From Dasypus novemcinctus (taxonomy: Eukaryota > Chordata > Mammalia > Cingulata > Dasypodidae): a stretch of 64,000 nucleotides of DNA. The stretch covers positions 35,508,770 through 35,572,769 of the forward strand of contig NC_080682.1 in assembly GCF_030445035.2 (NCBI RefSeq), read 5' to 3'. Below the pieces are notes generated by a model, which saw nothing but the letters and a program-made list of their open reading frames with translations, was not told the origin of the DNA and made no database searches. Shown here piece by piece: positions 11,248 to 22,715 of the stretch. Position 1 is the first letter of the stretch; every line of letters begins with the position of its first letter. Position numbers and translations under genes: made by a program.

Positions 11248-12938
11248 TTGGACAAAATAATTATAGTCTATGTGGTTATGAATAAGTATAAGGAGTTTGT
11301 GGTAACATTGTTTGAATTAAAGTGTTTAAATAGCTTAATTCCAAGAAGTCATTATAAAACAGAAATTGAATTGAGAATAATAACAAAAAGTAACTTCATA
11401 ACAGAAAAACTTGTTGACAGCCTTCTCTGCCAACTTGCTTCTAAAAGTCTGTTTCTAGTATTGCATGTTGCTAGGTATTTGAAATAAAGAAATGTTATAT
11501 TTGCATATAACCAAATTGAATCATTATTTTGACAAGTTTGTTTAGTGTTGATGATAATTGTATGTTTTAAGAGGTTTGCTTGGAGACAGTTTCCAAAATC
11601 ATTTTGGTAGCTTATGTATGTGAGGTATAAAGAATGTGTTTTTCTTATTGAGGAAACAGAAAATAATTTTGCTCTAAGAGAAAATGATTGGTTATTAAGA
11701 AAGTGCAAAATTTGGGACAAAACCTGAATCAATACAGAAAGTGCTGAAAGTATGCAGAAAAGGAATTTTTGTGGATAAATTTGAATAAGATTTGATGGGT
11801 CTATCTATTAAGTTTTAAAAGCTTCAGTATCAAAAAAACATACTGATGCAAAGTTAACTTTTGTCCTTTTCAAAGTCTCAGAAGTCATTGGTCTGTTTCA
11901 GTAAAAGTTTATAAAGAGTTTTTCTTATGAATAATTTGAATACAGAGAAAGCCTGTTTTATCAAAACAGCTTCTTGTACTTTTACCTTATCATTTCCCTG
12001 GTCATTTAAGAAGAAGCAATTCCTATCACTTTTAAAGGAACACAATGTTCAAACCTGCTTTCTCAAAGTCAAATCCTGAAATGTATCTTTTATTTCAGGC
12101 TATTGCAAATGATTTGTTCTTTTACCTTGAAAGAAGTAAAATAACAAAATAGTTAAGTTCATTTAATATAAGTTAAATGAAATATTTAAAAGTACTTTAA
12201 AGTTAAAAGGAATTCTTTAACACTTTGTTAATTAAATTTGTATGAGTAAAAGTTTCATATGACTGTTAAAAGAGTATACAAAATTCCTAAAAATTGAATG
12301 TTTCACCATAATATTAAGTAAAAATATAATGCTGTTAATCATAATTTTAATTATTATTAAAAGTAGTAAATGTCATAAAAACAACCTAACCTGTCTGCCT
12401 AAAAAGCAAAAAAGCAAATGCTGTAACTCATATACTTGTCTGGTTTACACAGAAAGCTGCCATGGGACAAATACTTTAACTCATACTTGTTCAATTCACA
12501 TTGAAAGCTACCACAAGGTGATACATAACAGTAAACAATCATAAATTAAAGTAACACCACTGCAGGGTACAGCAACCCTAAGTATTGTTAATTTATTACA
12601 AAAATTAGTATCCAGTTATGTCATTATCACTTTATTTTAAGACTTACTAAGGCTTTCTCTAATATCTCCTAAACCAAGTCAAGCCAACCTGCATTCAATC
12701 ATAAACAAGCCAACAGTAAAATTTATCAGTGCTTTCCCAAAGCTGTGTGCATAACCCAATCACCTATCTTAGCCTAACAACAAAAATCTAACTGTATAAA
12801 AAACCTGTTGTTTTAACCCATATTTTAATAATATTATGTTAACCCAAAGTTCCTTTTACAGAATAATCACACTCAACCTTAAAACTATACTTACAACACA
12901 AAAAGGGGGACTATGGATATACTCCCACACACTAGACC
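11248..12938 (+). mobile_element. AT-rich, decayed ERV-derived DNA
   Basis: Positions 11337-11440 resemble copy A at about 3628-3710 (AAGAAGTCATTAT..., AAAAAGTAACTTCATA). The rest is very AT-rich with only short chance frames, and no gene can be supported. It probably represents the gag-pol interval of the element whose integrase end is at 12939-13175. Confidence 0.4.
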
Positions 12939-13175
12939 TTGAGAAGTGATAGCCTTTGCTCTATATATTTTAATTTTTTAAATCACCATTCTGACAATTG
13001 TACAGCAGCAGAGAGACACTTCAAAATGGGAATAGGCCTAAACAATTCTCACCCTAGTGTTCTCTATAGAGACCTTCAGAATTCCAGTGGATGGGAAGGA
13101 CCCACAAATTTGCTAACATAGGGAGAGGATATTCTTGTATTTTATTGCCTACAAAATCCAAGTGGCTGCCTGCCT
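12939..13175 (+). pseudogene. pol: ERV integrase C-terminal remnant (class II-like)
   Basis: Two overlapping frames (12939-13121 and 13091-13291) share a C-terminal integrase signature: WEGPTNLLT in one and GRGYSC...KWLPA in the other, a pattern resembling the WxGPxxxLTWGRG...WVP segment of betaretrovirus and IAP-like integrases. A frameshift lies between the halves at about 13110. The integrase catalytic core is not recognisable upstream. It is non-functional. This differs from the class I-like pol of copy A, although both are followed by the same pre-LTR DNA. Confidence 0.55.
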
Positions 13176-13742
13176 GCCTAACTGAAAGAAAAACACTGTT
13201 TCCCACCAACTTTGGGAAAGTGCAGCCTTTATGGTTTTACTTTTGTGGTCCAATATCCTCTCAGTGGGACCATATATTCTCAAGATTTTAATCAAGTTTA
13301 TTTCTTTCAGAAATCAACAATTTGTTAGACATATGGGAATTTCATCCAGCTTCTCCCAAGATCTAGATCCATCTTCCTCCAACTGAGATAGAATAGCAGG
13401 AGGGTTTTACCCTTGTCAGGCAGGGCCTACTACCCCTAATCAGCAGGAAGTAGCTACAGAAGAAAAATCATCTCCCTTCAGCACCCCTTTAAGAATAAAG
13501 GTGTAAATTCTCTAAGAGAAGAAAGAAGCAAACTAGTAATATAATTAATCAGTAAATGGATCTGAACCTGGCAAAAAGTCCACATGAACATAAATTATCC
13601 CAAAATGGTTGCTGGAAGACCCTCCCCAAGATTCTGCCATTAGATTCTTCCTCTGGAAGTCAGGAGAAGCCCCAGACATTCCCCAAGGACTTTATCATTG
13701 GGCCTTCATGGGGGATTGATGGGTAGGGTAGTCAATCAAAAC
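13176..13742 (+). mobile_element. ERV 3' end: pre-LTR region plus truncated LTR (LTR from 13524)
   Basis: 13190-13523 aligns with copy A 6060-6400 (TTTGGGAAAGTGCAGC..., AACTGAGATAGAATAGC...). It is followed by the first ~220 bp of the TGAAGCAGG-family LTR, with the first base changed (AGAAGC). The LTR stops at 13742 and joins abruptly to internal ERV sequence, a rearrangement junction. Confidence 0.7.
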
Positions 13743-14225
13743 ATCTTCTGCCCCAAGGCTTGGGGGAAAGAAAACTTGAAATATCCCTGTCTCCTGTCCT
13801 ACTTTGTTACTTACCCCCTAGTGACCCTGCTTTCACTCATGGTTCCAAGTTTGGACTAAATTGCTGCCTGGTGGAATTCTTGGCCCTTGAGCTTGAACAT
13901 TCACTCCTACAGTCCAGAGGCCACCTGAGTAGTGTCATCTCTGATTATTGGGAAATGAAGGATGCTTCCTGCCTTGACTGCCAGGGTTCCTAAAGGTGGT
14001 AATTCATGAGAGAAACCTATTTCCTTGAGGTCTCAATAATCTCAATAAATATATATAGAATTACTCTTACTCAACCAAGTTCTGCTAAAGTCAAAGTGAA
14101 AAATAAAGTTCTAAAACTAAGGAATATTGCATTAAAGCAGTGGAAACATTTTGGTTATAAGTCATTAATTAAAGAACAAAATTGTACAAAATTGCTCAGT
14201 CACAGTACAAATTAGTGTAATAAAA
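13743..14225 (+). mobile_element. ERV internal fragment, duplicate of 1915-2880
   Basis: It aligns with copy A from the CCCTGTCTCCTGTCCTAC stretch to about 2880 but lacks the solo LTR of 1980-2444, so it shows the pre-insertion state of that site. Its join to the LTR at 13742 was probably made by recombination. Confidence 0.7.
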
Positions 14226-14399
14226 AGAAGCCTTGGCTACAAAATAAAAGTTTTTATGTGATTCACAACATTCCAGCATCTACGAGGCACCACACCCCTT
14301 GGAACTGCATCCAATATGATTGGGATTTTATTTAAAAAAAAACACAAGGTGTGTTTTCATCAAATTTGCAATCAGATATCCTTACTCTTTGCGGGTAGA

Positions 14400-14745
14400 G
14401 CTGCTGAAACTTTCAGCCTTGCTGTGCTGCACACTGCCAGATGAGTAAACTCTCAGGCGTAGAAGCTTTGGGCTACACCCTAAAGATGGCGCGCTAGCTG
14501 AGTGCGGAAATTGTCATGCGCCGCTCATGTTCTCACTACTGTTACCACAAAAAGATATACTTCCCGACCGTCCCAGAGCTTTTCCAATCAAATATGTACA
14601 CATCATTTAACATTGCCTAGCTAAGCTATATAAACCACAGTACTTCCTCAATAAAGTAGATTCGTGTCTTGGACCAGTCTGCAGAGTGTTGTGCTTTACT
14701 CTGTCGCCCTTACCCCAGCAGGTAACTGAGTTCAACAACTCTTCA
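14400..14745 (+). mobile_element. LTR with well-formed promoter (different family)
   Basis: An unusually CpG-rich block (GGCGCGC at about 14488, CATGCGCCGC at about 14515) followed by CCAATCA (14584-14590), a TATATAAA box (14627-14634) and AATAAA (14650-14655), then a GT/T-rich stretch: the U3-R-U5 order of a retroviral LTR. The ends are not certain; the 3' end may be at CCCCAGCA (about 14720) or CAACA (about 14738). No duplication was found. It is probably younger than its surroundings, because CpGs are retained. Confidence 0.6.
14600..14660 (+). promoter_or_regulatory. LTR core promoter and poly(A) signal
   Basis: TATATAAA at 14627-14634 with CCAAT about 40 bp upstream and AATAAA 16 bp downstream. 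The compact spacing fits a short-R retroviral LTR. Activity in the host is unknown. Confidence 0.55.
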
Positions 14746-15639
14746 AAAGCAACTGGAGTAACAATTAGTTAATCTAAAAAACCAAACACAAAAATCTTTC
14801 CTCGATGCCCTGACTGAAAATCTCCAGTGGCTAAACTGCTATCAATGGTTTTCCAGCCTCAATTTTAAATGTATGAATTATTACACTTATTAGCTTAATC
14901 TTTCTTATTATTTCTATTTCAGTTATCTGATTTATCTGAAATTCCCTCAACAGCCTAGACCAAACCAGTCAACATTCCGTGGCAACTGCCTTTCACTCCC
15001 ACATTCCAAATCTAACCTAAACAAATAAAGGGAAATGTGGTTGCCTGGATAAAGATTTTATGATTGTTACTAACATCAGTGAACTGAAGACAGCCACAAA
15101 TGTTTTTGTTTGTTACCATTTGTGCAAGAGTCATTGAGTTGAAAACAGATTCTTCCTTTACTCCTTCCCCTAGTCATAAAGAAGTAAAAACTAACAGAGT
15201 AGTGAGGATTTGTGTATCTTCTTTGTTCAGGCATCAGCATTCAGCAGAAACAGTCCTACTCCCTTGCCTCTGGACATTGCCTCCAGACTTTGTGACAAGA
15301 AATACAAAGTTCTAAAGTCTAACACAAAAATTCTTGGGCATAAACTCAGTCCCCAAAAGTATGTGTACTAGTGCATCTCTTAATAACAAGGGAAGAATTA
15401 ATTTTAATTTAAAAAGCTCTGCCACATAATCATGTTTAAGTGTAGTTTTCTCAAGCTGTCTCTAATGTGCTGGACAAGTTAGTAATATAAAACAATAACT
15501 ACAAAACTGGATATATATCTTACAACAGTGGATTTGAAATCATCCATTCAATGTATTCTATTTTGCACCCGGACACAGAGGATTGAAGTAGCTTCTAAAT
15601 CTTGAAATGGCTTTTCACATAAATTGAGTCAGAATCTAT
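14746..15639. other. Unassigned stretch, possibly ERV-derived in part
   Basis: No gene is supported. At 15019-15040 an A-rich/GGGAAA tract precedes TGTGGTTGCC, which looks like a polypurine tract followed by an LTR start, but no LTR body could be confirmed. The frame at 15100-15315 has no recognisable similarity. Confidence 0.3.
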
Positions 15640-16567
15640 TGAACAAAAAGAGTAGTAAGATCTCACTACATTGGTGAAATTCATCCTGCTTTATCTCTCT
15701 TATGCTCCTGTCCTCCACGGATAACTTTTCAGGATGTTTTTGATAAACTATGTGATTATCCTGATGGAAAAGAGCCTCATTATCATTATAACCAAGTTTA
15801 TTCCCTCTCTTCCAACCCCATGTATAATTTCCTTGGGAACTATTCCTTCTTGGAAATATGTTATGTGTTGGTTGCTATCCCCAGATTATTAACAGATCTT
15901 TGTAGAAAAAAATGGAAATATTTCCTTTGTAGTACTGTGCTATTCAAATGTATTTCTTTTTGTTCTTTGAGCCACTCAGTGCTTCATTCTGACTGCAATG
16001 GCTTATGACAAGTGTGCGACTTTTAGCAACCCATTACACTACCCTCTCATAATGGAAAACAGACTGGGTATCCAATTGGCAGCAGACTTTTGGATCAGTG
16101 GATTCCCAGTAAACATAGGATTAACCTGTCAGGTATTCTCTCTAACTTTCTGTGGACCTAATCAGCTGAATCACTTTTTTCATGACATACTGCCAGTATT
16201 TAAGCTAGCCTGTGAGGACACTTTTATGATCAAGGTATTAATTTATGTGGTTGTGGTCCTAATTGTCACTATGCATCTTATACTGATAGTTGAATCATAT
16301 ATGAATATAATTTTGAGACTTCTGAAGCTACCATCAGCAACTGGGTGCCCTAAGGCCTTTAACACTTTTTCTTCCCACCTCATGGTTGTAATATTACTCT
16401 TTGAATTAGGCATCATTACATACATGAAACCAAAGTCATCCAGCAGGAATGGAAAAACTTTTTATAACATTGTGTCACCAACATTTAAACCCATGATACA
16501 TTGTTTGCAGAACAAAGATGTCATGGTGGCATTGAGAAAATCCCGACCAAAATGGATTGTGATATAA
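15640..16567 (+). pseudogene. Olfactory receptor pseudogene (class II, family 10-like)
   Basis: A broken seven-transmembrane odorant-receptor reading frame in at least three frames. 15640-15790 holds TM1-like sequence up to the decayed TPMYFF position. 15820-16008 covers TM2-TM3 (GNYSFLEICYV, RLLTDLC). 15998-16567 continues from the degraded MAYDKCATFSNPLHYP motif (normally [15 protein letters not shown]) through NHFFHDILP and KAFNTFSSHL to the C-terminal NKDVMVALRK helix. The DRY arginine, the PMxNPxIYSLRN motif (here PTFKPMIHCLQN) and several cysteines are lost. The LKLPSATG and NKDVMVALRK stretches favour an OR10-type relative, unlike the intact gene downstream. It is non-functional. Confidence 0.85.
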
Positions 16568-18440
16568 ATGAAAAAGATGACTTTATGCAAGTGTTTTGTT
16601 TTTTCTTAATTTATCACATAGCAATCTCCATATATTATTTTGGTTCTTTCTCATATAATTCTAGAAATATTAAGTATTCTGAGTAAATGATGTCACATTT
16701 TTTTTATTTCACCATGAAGTCCATGCAGCTTTTATTACCACATAGCAAATTAATTCAAATAATTAAATTTTGTTATGGAGAAAATGCAGTTGCATATCTA
16801 AGGTTGTTAAGTATTTTAAATACACCATTGGAGTCTTCCTCCAATGTTATGACTGCTGTTATTGTTTTTTAGTATTGGTAATTGTTAATTTTAAATCTTG
16901 ATAAGAGTAGAGGATTAATTGAAAATTGAAATGGAAAATGCTTAATGTGATACCTGATGCATCATGAGTACTATAAGAAAATTTTCTCCTTGCATATGAA
17001 TATCCATATTGCTCATTTCATCTTCTTTCATTCTTGGATTTGGATCCAGAGAATATTTAGATTCATCCTTAGTATAAGGACCATAATCACAGCTAATAAT
17101 TACAGAACACAAATGATATTTTAAAATAATAAAAGTATTTTTGGTGTGCTCATCTATTTTCATGATTATTGAGAAGACAGTATTTCTTAAACATTCTGGC
17201 AAAAGTATTAGATAGTTTCCACTTCTCATTAATTTCACTCAGGAGCAAATCTAGATTGATTGTGACATTTTCCCAGAGAAAATGAGGGACACAAACACAC
17301 TGACAAAGGAGAAGGATAAGAATTTGGTATTGGACTATGTATTCTCTTCAAATAAGCTAAAATTACTAATAGAAGCAATATAGATAGCCAATTAAAATGA
17401 TTTAATCTAGCTTTAATGATAGATTTTAAAATAATCTAACAAACAGCAAAAAGTGTGTGATTCAAGCTCCACATAAATTCTGATCATGTCAACTTTGAAG
17501 TATATTTTCATGTGCTTACTGCCATTTTTTTTCTTTTGAGACCAGAACTCCTGCCCTTAGAGAATTGACTCTACAATTAGTACCTATGTCTAATTCCCAT
17601 AGATACCCAATTCTCTTGAAAAACAACAAAACAAAGTGCTGCAACATATATTTGCTCAAGACAATCTCTTAATACTTTACAAATAGGTAATTCAACTCTA
17701 CAGATAGTGAAGATGAAATTTATTTCTTTTTATTTTTTATTCTCCAACCGAGGACTTCTGATAAAAAAGAAAGTAGACCAAAGAGGTAATACACTATCTG
17801 AGAAGAAAGATACAAAGATTTGGAGCTTTTATTTACTGGCTTGGGCAGAAGATACCAAGTCTTCTATTACATGGCATTAATATGTGAGTGTACCAGTCTC
17901 ATAACTAGAACTATGTTTGATTCTTGTTTAAAAAATCAAAATATTCTTAATGATAAACATCAAGATTTTCCTTACCTAAGAACTGTCATAAACTTTGCTG
18001 CTTGAGTTTTGCATGAGACATTTCCATGAACAATTTATAAATTTTGGAGGTGATATATAAGGAGTGAGTCACAGAATGAAATAATTATATTCTTGAGTTG
18101 AATCAACATATTTTTTTTCAGAGAATGGTAGAGAGTTCAGTACAGAAAAAGAAAAATGTAAACTAAATTTGCAGAAACTGAAGTAGTCTGTGAATGACCA
18201 GTGATTCAAGAATCCAACAATCCAAATTCAATACAGATATTGTTGTTAAATCAAATTCATTGCCCTTCTGTCCTATGAATTTTATCTTATCTCTGTCACT
18301 TGTTTTACTCTGCTATATCAAACTAGGTGTTTTAAAACCCATTTGTGTATATCCTTATTGACAATTTTAATTATACCTCTAAAATTTGAAGGAACTGTTT
18401 GCACTTAATACAAAGTTTCAATTAAATATGTTTATAATAA
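16568..18440. other. Intergenic AT-rich DNA between OR pseudogene and OR gene
   Basis: No repeat family, RNA gene or coding segment could be recognised. Non-coding first exons and the promoter of the downstream OR gene would be expected here or further upstream, but no splice-site or promoter prediction was attempted. Confidence 0.5.
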
Positions 18441-19403
18441 ATGGCCAGAAAAAATCATACTTCAATGACTGAGTTCATCCTGTTGGGATTGGCAGAATCT
18501 ATGGAGCAAAAGATTATTCTCTTTTTGTTATTTTTTCTGATTTACACACTTACAGTTCTGGGGAATGTTGGGATGATTCTCCTTATCAGAACTGACTCCA
18601 GACTTCACACACCCATGTACTTCTTCTTGGCTAACTTGTCCTTTGTGGACATTTGTTATTCATCCACAATCACCCCGAAGATGCTGGTAGATTTATTATC
18701 TGAGAAGAAAACCATCTCCTTTGCTGGCTGCTTCCTGCAGTTGTACTTCTTCATTGCCTTGGCAACAACTGAATGCATCCTCTTTGGGTTAATGGCCTAT
18801 GACCGTTATGTGGCCATATGTAACCCACTACTTTATACCTTAGTCATGTCCAGGATGGTATGCCTTAAGATGGCAGCTGGGGCCTTTGCAGCAGGATTGC
18901 TGAACTCTATGATTAGCACCAGTTATGTAAGCAGTTTGCCATTCTGCAGTTCCAATGTCATCCATCACTTCTTCTGTGATAGCCCCCCACTTTTGAAGCT
19001 CTCTTGTTCTGATACCAGCATGAATGAAAGCATCTTCTCCACTTTTGCTGGTGTGAACATCATTGGGACTCTTCTGGTCATTCTCACCTCCTACTCCTAC
19101 ATTCTCTTCTCCATCTTTCATATGCATTCAGGGGAAGGGAGGCGTAAAGCATTGTCAACTTGTGCCTCCCACCTGACGGCTATAATTCTGTTCTATTCCA
19201 CCTCCATCTATACATACCTGAAACCTAGTTCCATCTATTCCCTGAATCAGGGCAAAGTGGTTTCTGTGTTCTATACCGTGGTGATTCCCATGTTGAATCC
19301 CCTGATCTATAGCCTCAGGAATAAGGAAGTAAAGAAAGCTTTATGGAATGTAATTACCAGAAAAGATTTCCTTCATTTCTGTTATTGTTTAGCTAATTAC
19401 TGA
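18441..19403 (+). CDS. Olfactory receptor, class II, intact single-exon gene
   Basis: A 320-residue G-protein-coupled odorant receptor, uninterrupted, of family-typical length. Visible hallmarks: N-glycosylation site NHT at residues 5-7; TM1 GN at 41-42; [13 protein letters not shown] at 55-67; C97 and C179 for the conserved extracellular disulfide; [13 protein letters not shown] at 118-130 (DRY, G-protein coupling); SY at 217-218 in TM5; [10 protein letters not shown] at 236-245 (usually KAFSTCASH); [12 protein letters not shown] at 283-294 in TM7. It would act in the ciliary membrane of olfactory neurons through G-olf. The first ATG is used; upstream TAATAA stops confirm the start. The tail after RNKEVKKAL is slightly long, ending in a Cys-containing segment (FCYCLANY). 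Motifs suggest the OR5/8/9 group; the exact ortholog cannot be named by eye. 5' non-coding exons are not identified. Confidence 0.95.
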   Translation: MARKNHTSMTEFILLGLAESMEQKIILFLLFFLIYTLTVLGNVGMILLIRTDSRLHTPMYFFLANLSFVDICYSSTITPKMLVDLLSEKKTISFAGCFLQLYFFIALATTECILFGLMAYDRYVAICNPLLYTLVMSRMVCLKMAAGAFAAGLLNSMISTSYVSSLPFCSSNVIHHFFCDSPPLLKLSCSDTSMNESIFSTFAGVNIIGTLLVILTSYSYILFSIFHMHSGEGRRKALSTCASHLTAIILFYSTSIYTYLKPSSIYSLNQGKVVSVFYTVVIPMLNPLIYSLRNKEVKKALWNVITRKDFLHFCYCLANY

Positions 19404-19839
19404 ATTAAATATCATCTTTCATATACTTTCAAAGTCTGTTTCAAATATGCAGCTTCATTGCAATTTTTTTCAAGGTAAACACATTTTGTTAATCCTCAAG
19501 TATCTTTATCCACTTAGTGATAAGATAGATTACCAGACTGATATGTGACCAAGGGACCTTAATCTTAAAATTATTCTGTATCTTCCCAGGGTCTTCAAAA
19601 ATTAGGGACTATTTGTAACAAAATCTTCACTACTGAAATAAGAGGATTAAATATTTGGAGACTAAAGTTGCTATGTCATGTGAAATTAATCATATAGAAG
19701 GTTTTAGTTTCAGACAAACTACTCATTTTTTCTTTGTGTTTTGCTTTTCAACTTTTGTATCATTAGTAAGATGATGCCATATGTCACATATATCAGAAAT
19801 GCTTTGCTTTAATTTGGAGTTTCCCTTATTTTGTTCTTT
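19404..19839. other. Downstream flank of OR gene
   Basis: AT-rich DNA without recognisable repeats. The 3' UTR and poly(A) site of the OR gene would lie here. No canonical AATAAA was singled out. Confidence 0.4.
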
Positions 19840-19921
19840 TTCTGGGGTGTATTGGGGATTGAAGACAAGACCTTGCACATGGGAAGCAGGCACTCAAATC
19901 ACAGAGATGCATCTGCTCACC
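19840..19921 (-). mobile_element. tRNA-derived SINE monomer fragment, antisense
   Basis: The reverse complement reads as a decayed tRNA-like head (GAGCAGATGCATCTCTG... with a degenerate B box near GTCTTCAATCCCC). It resembles the simple tRNA-derived heads at 38638 and 47271. Short and old. Confidence 0.6.
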
Positions 19922-20686
19922 ATAATTTTCCTTTTTAATTTATTGACATCTTCTGGAGGGGGATGCTTAAATGAAATGTCAAGACTATAATTTTATTATA
20001 ACTTAATATCTTCACTTTTTATTTCTTCTTCCCCAACAATGCATAAATGTATGTACAAAATGGGCTTCCAGGAAAATTGCTGTCTGTTTAGAATACACTA
20101 CTTATAACTCCCCTTCCTGTCCCTTCCCTTCTCAAAGCTTCTAATTCCTTTTTTTACTTTCTCTCTCTCAGAATATTTTCTCACACACAAAGAGCCAGCT
20201 GCACAAATACATTGACCCACAGAACCACATATTCAACTGCTGTAAGGAATTCAAATTTTTATAAGTTTCCAAAGGAGTTAGATCAGTGTCCAAAGGATGA
20301 ATCCAATGCATATTTTTATGCTCATGATTTTACTCTTCATAGAAGAATTCTATTAATTCCCAAAAAAGTACAATTGAAATTCATCTCAATATTATTTCAA
20401 AATGTTATTCATATAGAAATAGTTATAGAAGACTTATTTAAATTGCATTTAATAGAATCGTATATATATGACCAAAGTGTTGTACCATTAAATAATATTA
20501 TATCCTTTCAAATATAAAACATAAAAATTTGTAAATGAAATTCAGTTATTCTGAGATTTGAATTTTAAACATGTCATAGGTCAGCCATGTTTTCTGCTCT
20601 CTAATTCAGCTTTCCTATGTTAAATTAACCTCATTTACAATGTCTAGAACTATGAACAACTTTGGAAGCTGTTACCAATTAGTGAT
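19922..20686. other. Unassigned AT-rich intergenic DNA
   Basis: No gene or known repeat is recognised. The 101-codon frame at 20212-20517 is AT-rich with no recognisable motif. Confidence 0.4.
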
Positions 20687-20970
20687 TGTGATGGTTAGAC
20701 TAATGTGTCAACTAGGCCAGGTAATTGAGCCCAGTCGTTCAATCAAGAAAGCACTGAGCCAATTGTAATACAAGGATATGTATGGGATTTAGTCACTAGT
20801 AAGTACTGCATAGATGGCTGATTACATCTAAGATCAACCAGGGAGATTACCATCAGAAAGGAGTGATGCTTTATTCAATCAGTTGAATGCCTTAAAAGAG
20901 GAAGTGATTTCAGCATTCAGAGAGAATTTCCTACCTCATCTTTGAACAGCCAATGTCTCCCAGATGTTAA
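20687..20970 (+). mobile_element. LTR fragment, family TGTGATGGTTAG, 5' part
   Basis: It aligns with 21514-21800 (TGTGATGGTTAG, AATGTGTCAACT..., CCAGGTAATTG...). Similarity stops near CCAATGTCTCCCAG, so the 3' third is missing. It lies 0.8 kb upstream of the complete copy in the same orientation. Confidence 0.75.
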
Positions 20971-21513
20971 GATTTACTTTATTATTTATCTTATATATTT
21001 ATATATTTCTCATATATTCATATATTTGTCTTCAATTGCCACCACTGGACCTTTTCAATTACTTTCTGCACACTTAAGCGCTCCACCCACATCATCATCC
21101 TTCATCCTTCAACAAAACACTGCCAATTGAATCTTGCAGAGAACTGAAATGAGTATGGAGTGGGACATGCTCTGAAACCTGTTTTTCATAGGTCAGTATA
21201 TGTTAGATTCAATTGGAAGAACTCATTAAAATGCAGATGTTTAAACATTTATGCCAGGAAAACAGAATGTACTCTAGTAGACCTCTTTAACTCTCACAGG
21301 ACAGCATTTTAAAATACATGTCTAGATATAAATCGTGACCCTTTTATTAGAGGTCATGTTCACAGATTCGTATCCAATGGCAAAATTTTAACATCCTGCC
21401 ATGGATAAAGGCAAAGTGCCTCATTAAAATTTTATCACCCCAAAAATGTAGAGAAAATATATCCCAATAACACAAATACTAAGACTTATTTTCTCATGAT
21501 TACTTTTGCTGTC
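20971..21513. other. Spacer between two related LTRs
   Basis: It contains ATATTTATAT-rich simple sequence (about 20985-21030). No gene or internal ERV sequence can be recognised. Confidence 0.4.
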
Positions 21514-21964
21514 TGTGATGATTAGGCTAATGTGTCAACTCAGCCAGGTGATTGTGCCCAGTTGTTTGGTCAAGCAAGCACTGGACTAATTGTAATACAA
21601 GGACATGTATGGACTTTAGACACCAGTGAGTTTACTGAATCAATAAATGATTACATCTATATTAATCAGAGAAATTGCTCTCAGCAATGAGTGGCAGTTT
21701 AACCAAGCAGTTGAATATCTTTAAAGGGGAATTAATTTCAACATTCAGAGAGAATTTCCCTGCTTGTCTTTGGACAGCCAACATCTCCCTGAACCTCATC
21801 AAGGACCTTCATTAAACTTTCATTGCAGTCCCTGGTTTGTAACCTGCCTGCAGTACCTGAATTTGTGCATTCCTGTGGTCATATGAGAGACTCTAATAAA
21901 ATCTCGTACTATTGACAGATATCTCCTATTGATTCTGTTTCCCTAGACAACCCTGACTAATACA
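21514..21964 (+). mobile_element. Solo LTR, family TGTGATGGTTAG, complete
   Basis: 451 bp starting TGTGATGATTAGG and ending CCTGACTAATACA, with AATAAAATC near the 3' end. It is flanked by an imperfect 5-bp duplication (CTGTC at 21509-21513, CTGCC at 21965-21969). The TGACTAATACA end is shared by MaLR-type LTRs, and a 5-bp duplication suits class III ERVs. No internal region is attached. Confidence 0.75.
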
Positions 21965-22715
21965 CTGCCCATAGGATCAAAATATATAGATCTGTGTGAT
22001 ATTCACTTTTTATCCTTATATGTGATCCCAATTTTTGATGTAGGAAAATAGCAATATGAGGAACTTTTGTAAATTTGGTGTAAATCTCACTGTGAATCCA
22101 TATCTATAATACAGAAAAGCAAACACTGAAAAGAATGGTCAAAATCCACTTTTACAGAACTCTGGAAGGCAATCAAAGATTTTAAACAAACCAAGGAGCA
22201 TTTACCCAATAAATTCTATTGAGAAGGAGAAGGTATATGGCACTGTAACTTGATGCATCCCTCTCTTGGCAGGTAGGCAGTAGCTTTGAAAACCAACAAC
22301 TTGGTAGGTGGGAACAAAGGAAGCTGTGTAAAGCAGCCACCTTGCAAATAATGGGAAAGTATGAACTGGGTTTGGAGATCCTAAGGATGTTTTACCTCCT
22401 ACCATTAATACTTTTTGACCTACCAACTCCATAAAAAACTCCTTTCATAAGTGTTATTATAATTTTACCTGATGCAAACAGCCCTATTCCCAGGGCATTA
22501 AGCTCTGGAAAAAAAAAAAAAAAAAAAAAGAGCCAAAACAGCAATTTTTAGCATCACAGCTGACAGCTTCTGCAATACCAATTGGGGAAAACAAGACCCT
22601 GGCCCCAAATTTTAATGGAAGATCTGAAGATTTAAATGTCTGTAGGGATTCTGAAAAGTTACAGCATATCCCTTGAGATGTACAAGTCTTGTGTGTGTAC
22701 AGGGATATGTTCCTG
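21965..22715. other. Unassigned DNA with a poly(A) tract
   Basis: It holds an A run of about 21 at 22509-22529 but no recognisable retroposon body upstream. No gene is supported. Confidence 0.4.

Noticed and set aside
11352..11732. 126-codon antisense frame
   Set aside because: AT-rich chance frame in decayed ERV DNA; it contains no recognisable domain.
18840..19127. 95-codon antisense frame inside the OR gene
   Set aside because: It is a shadow of the conserved OR coding frame on the other strand.
20942..21130. 62-codon frame with Tyr/Ile-rich repeats
   Set aside because: It comes from ATATTTATAT simple sequence after the truncated LTR.
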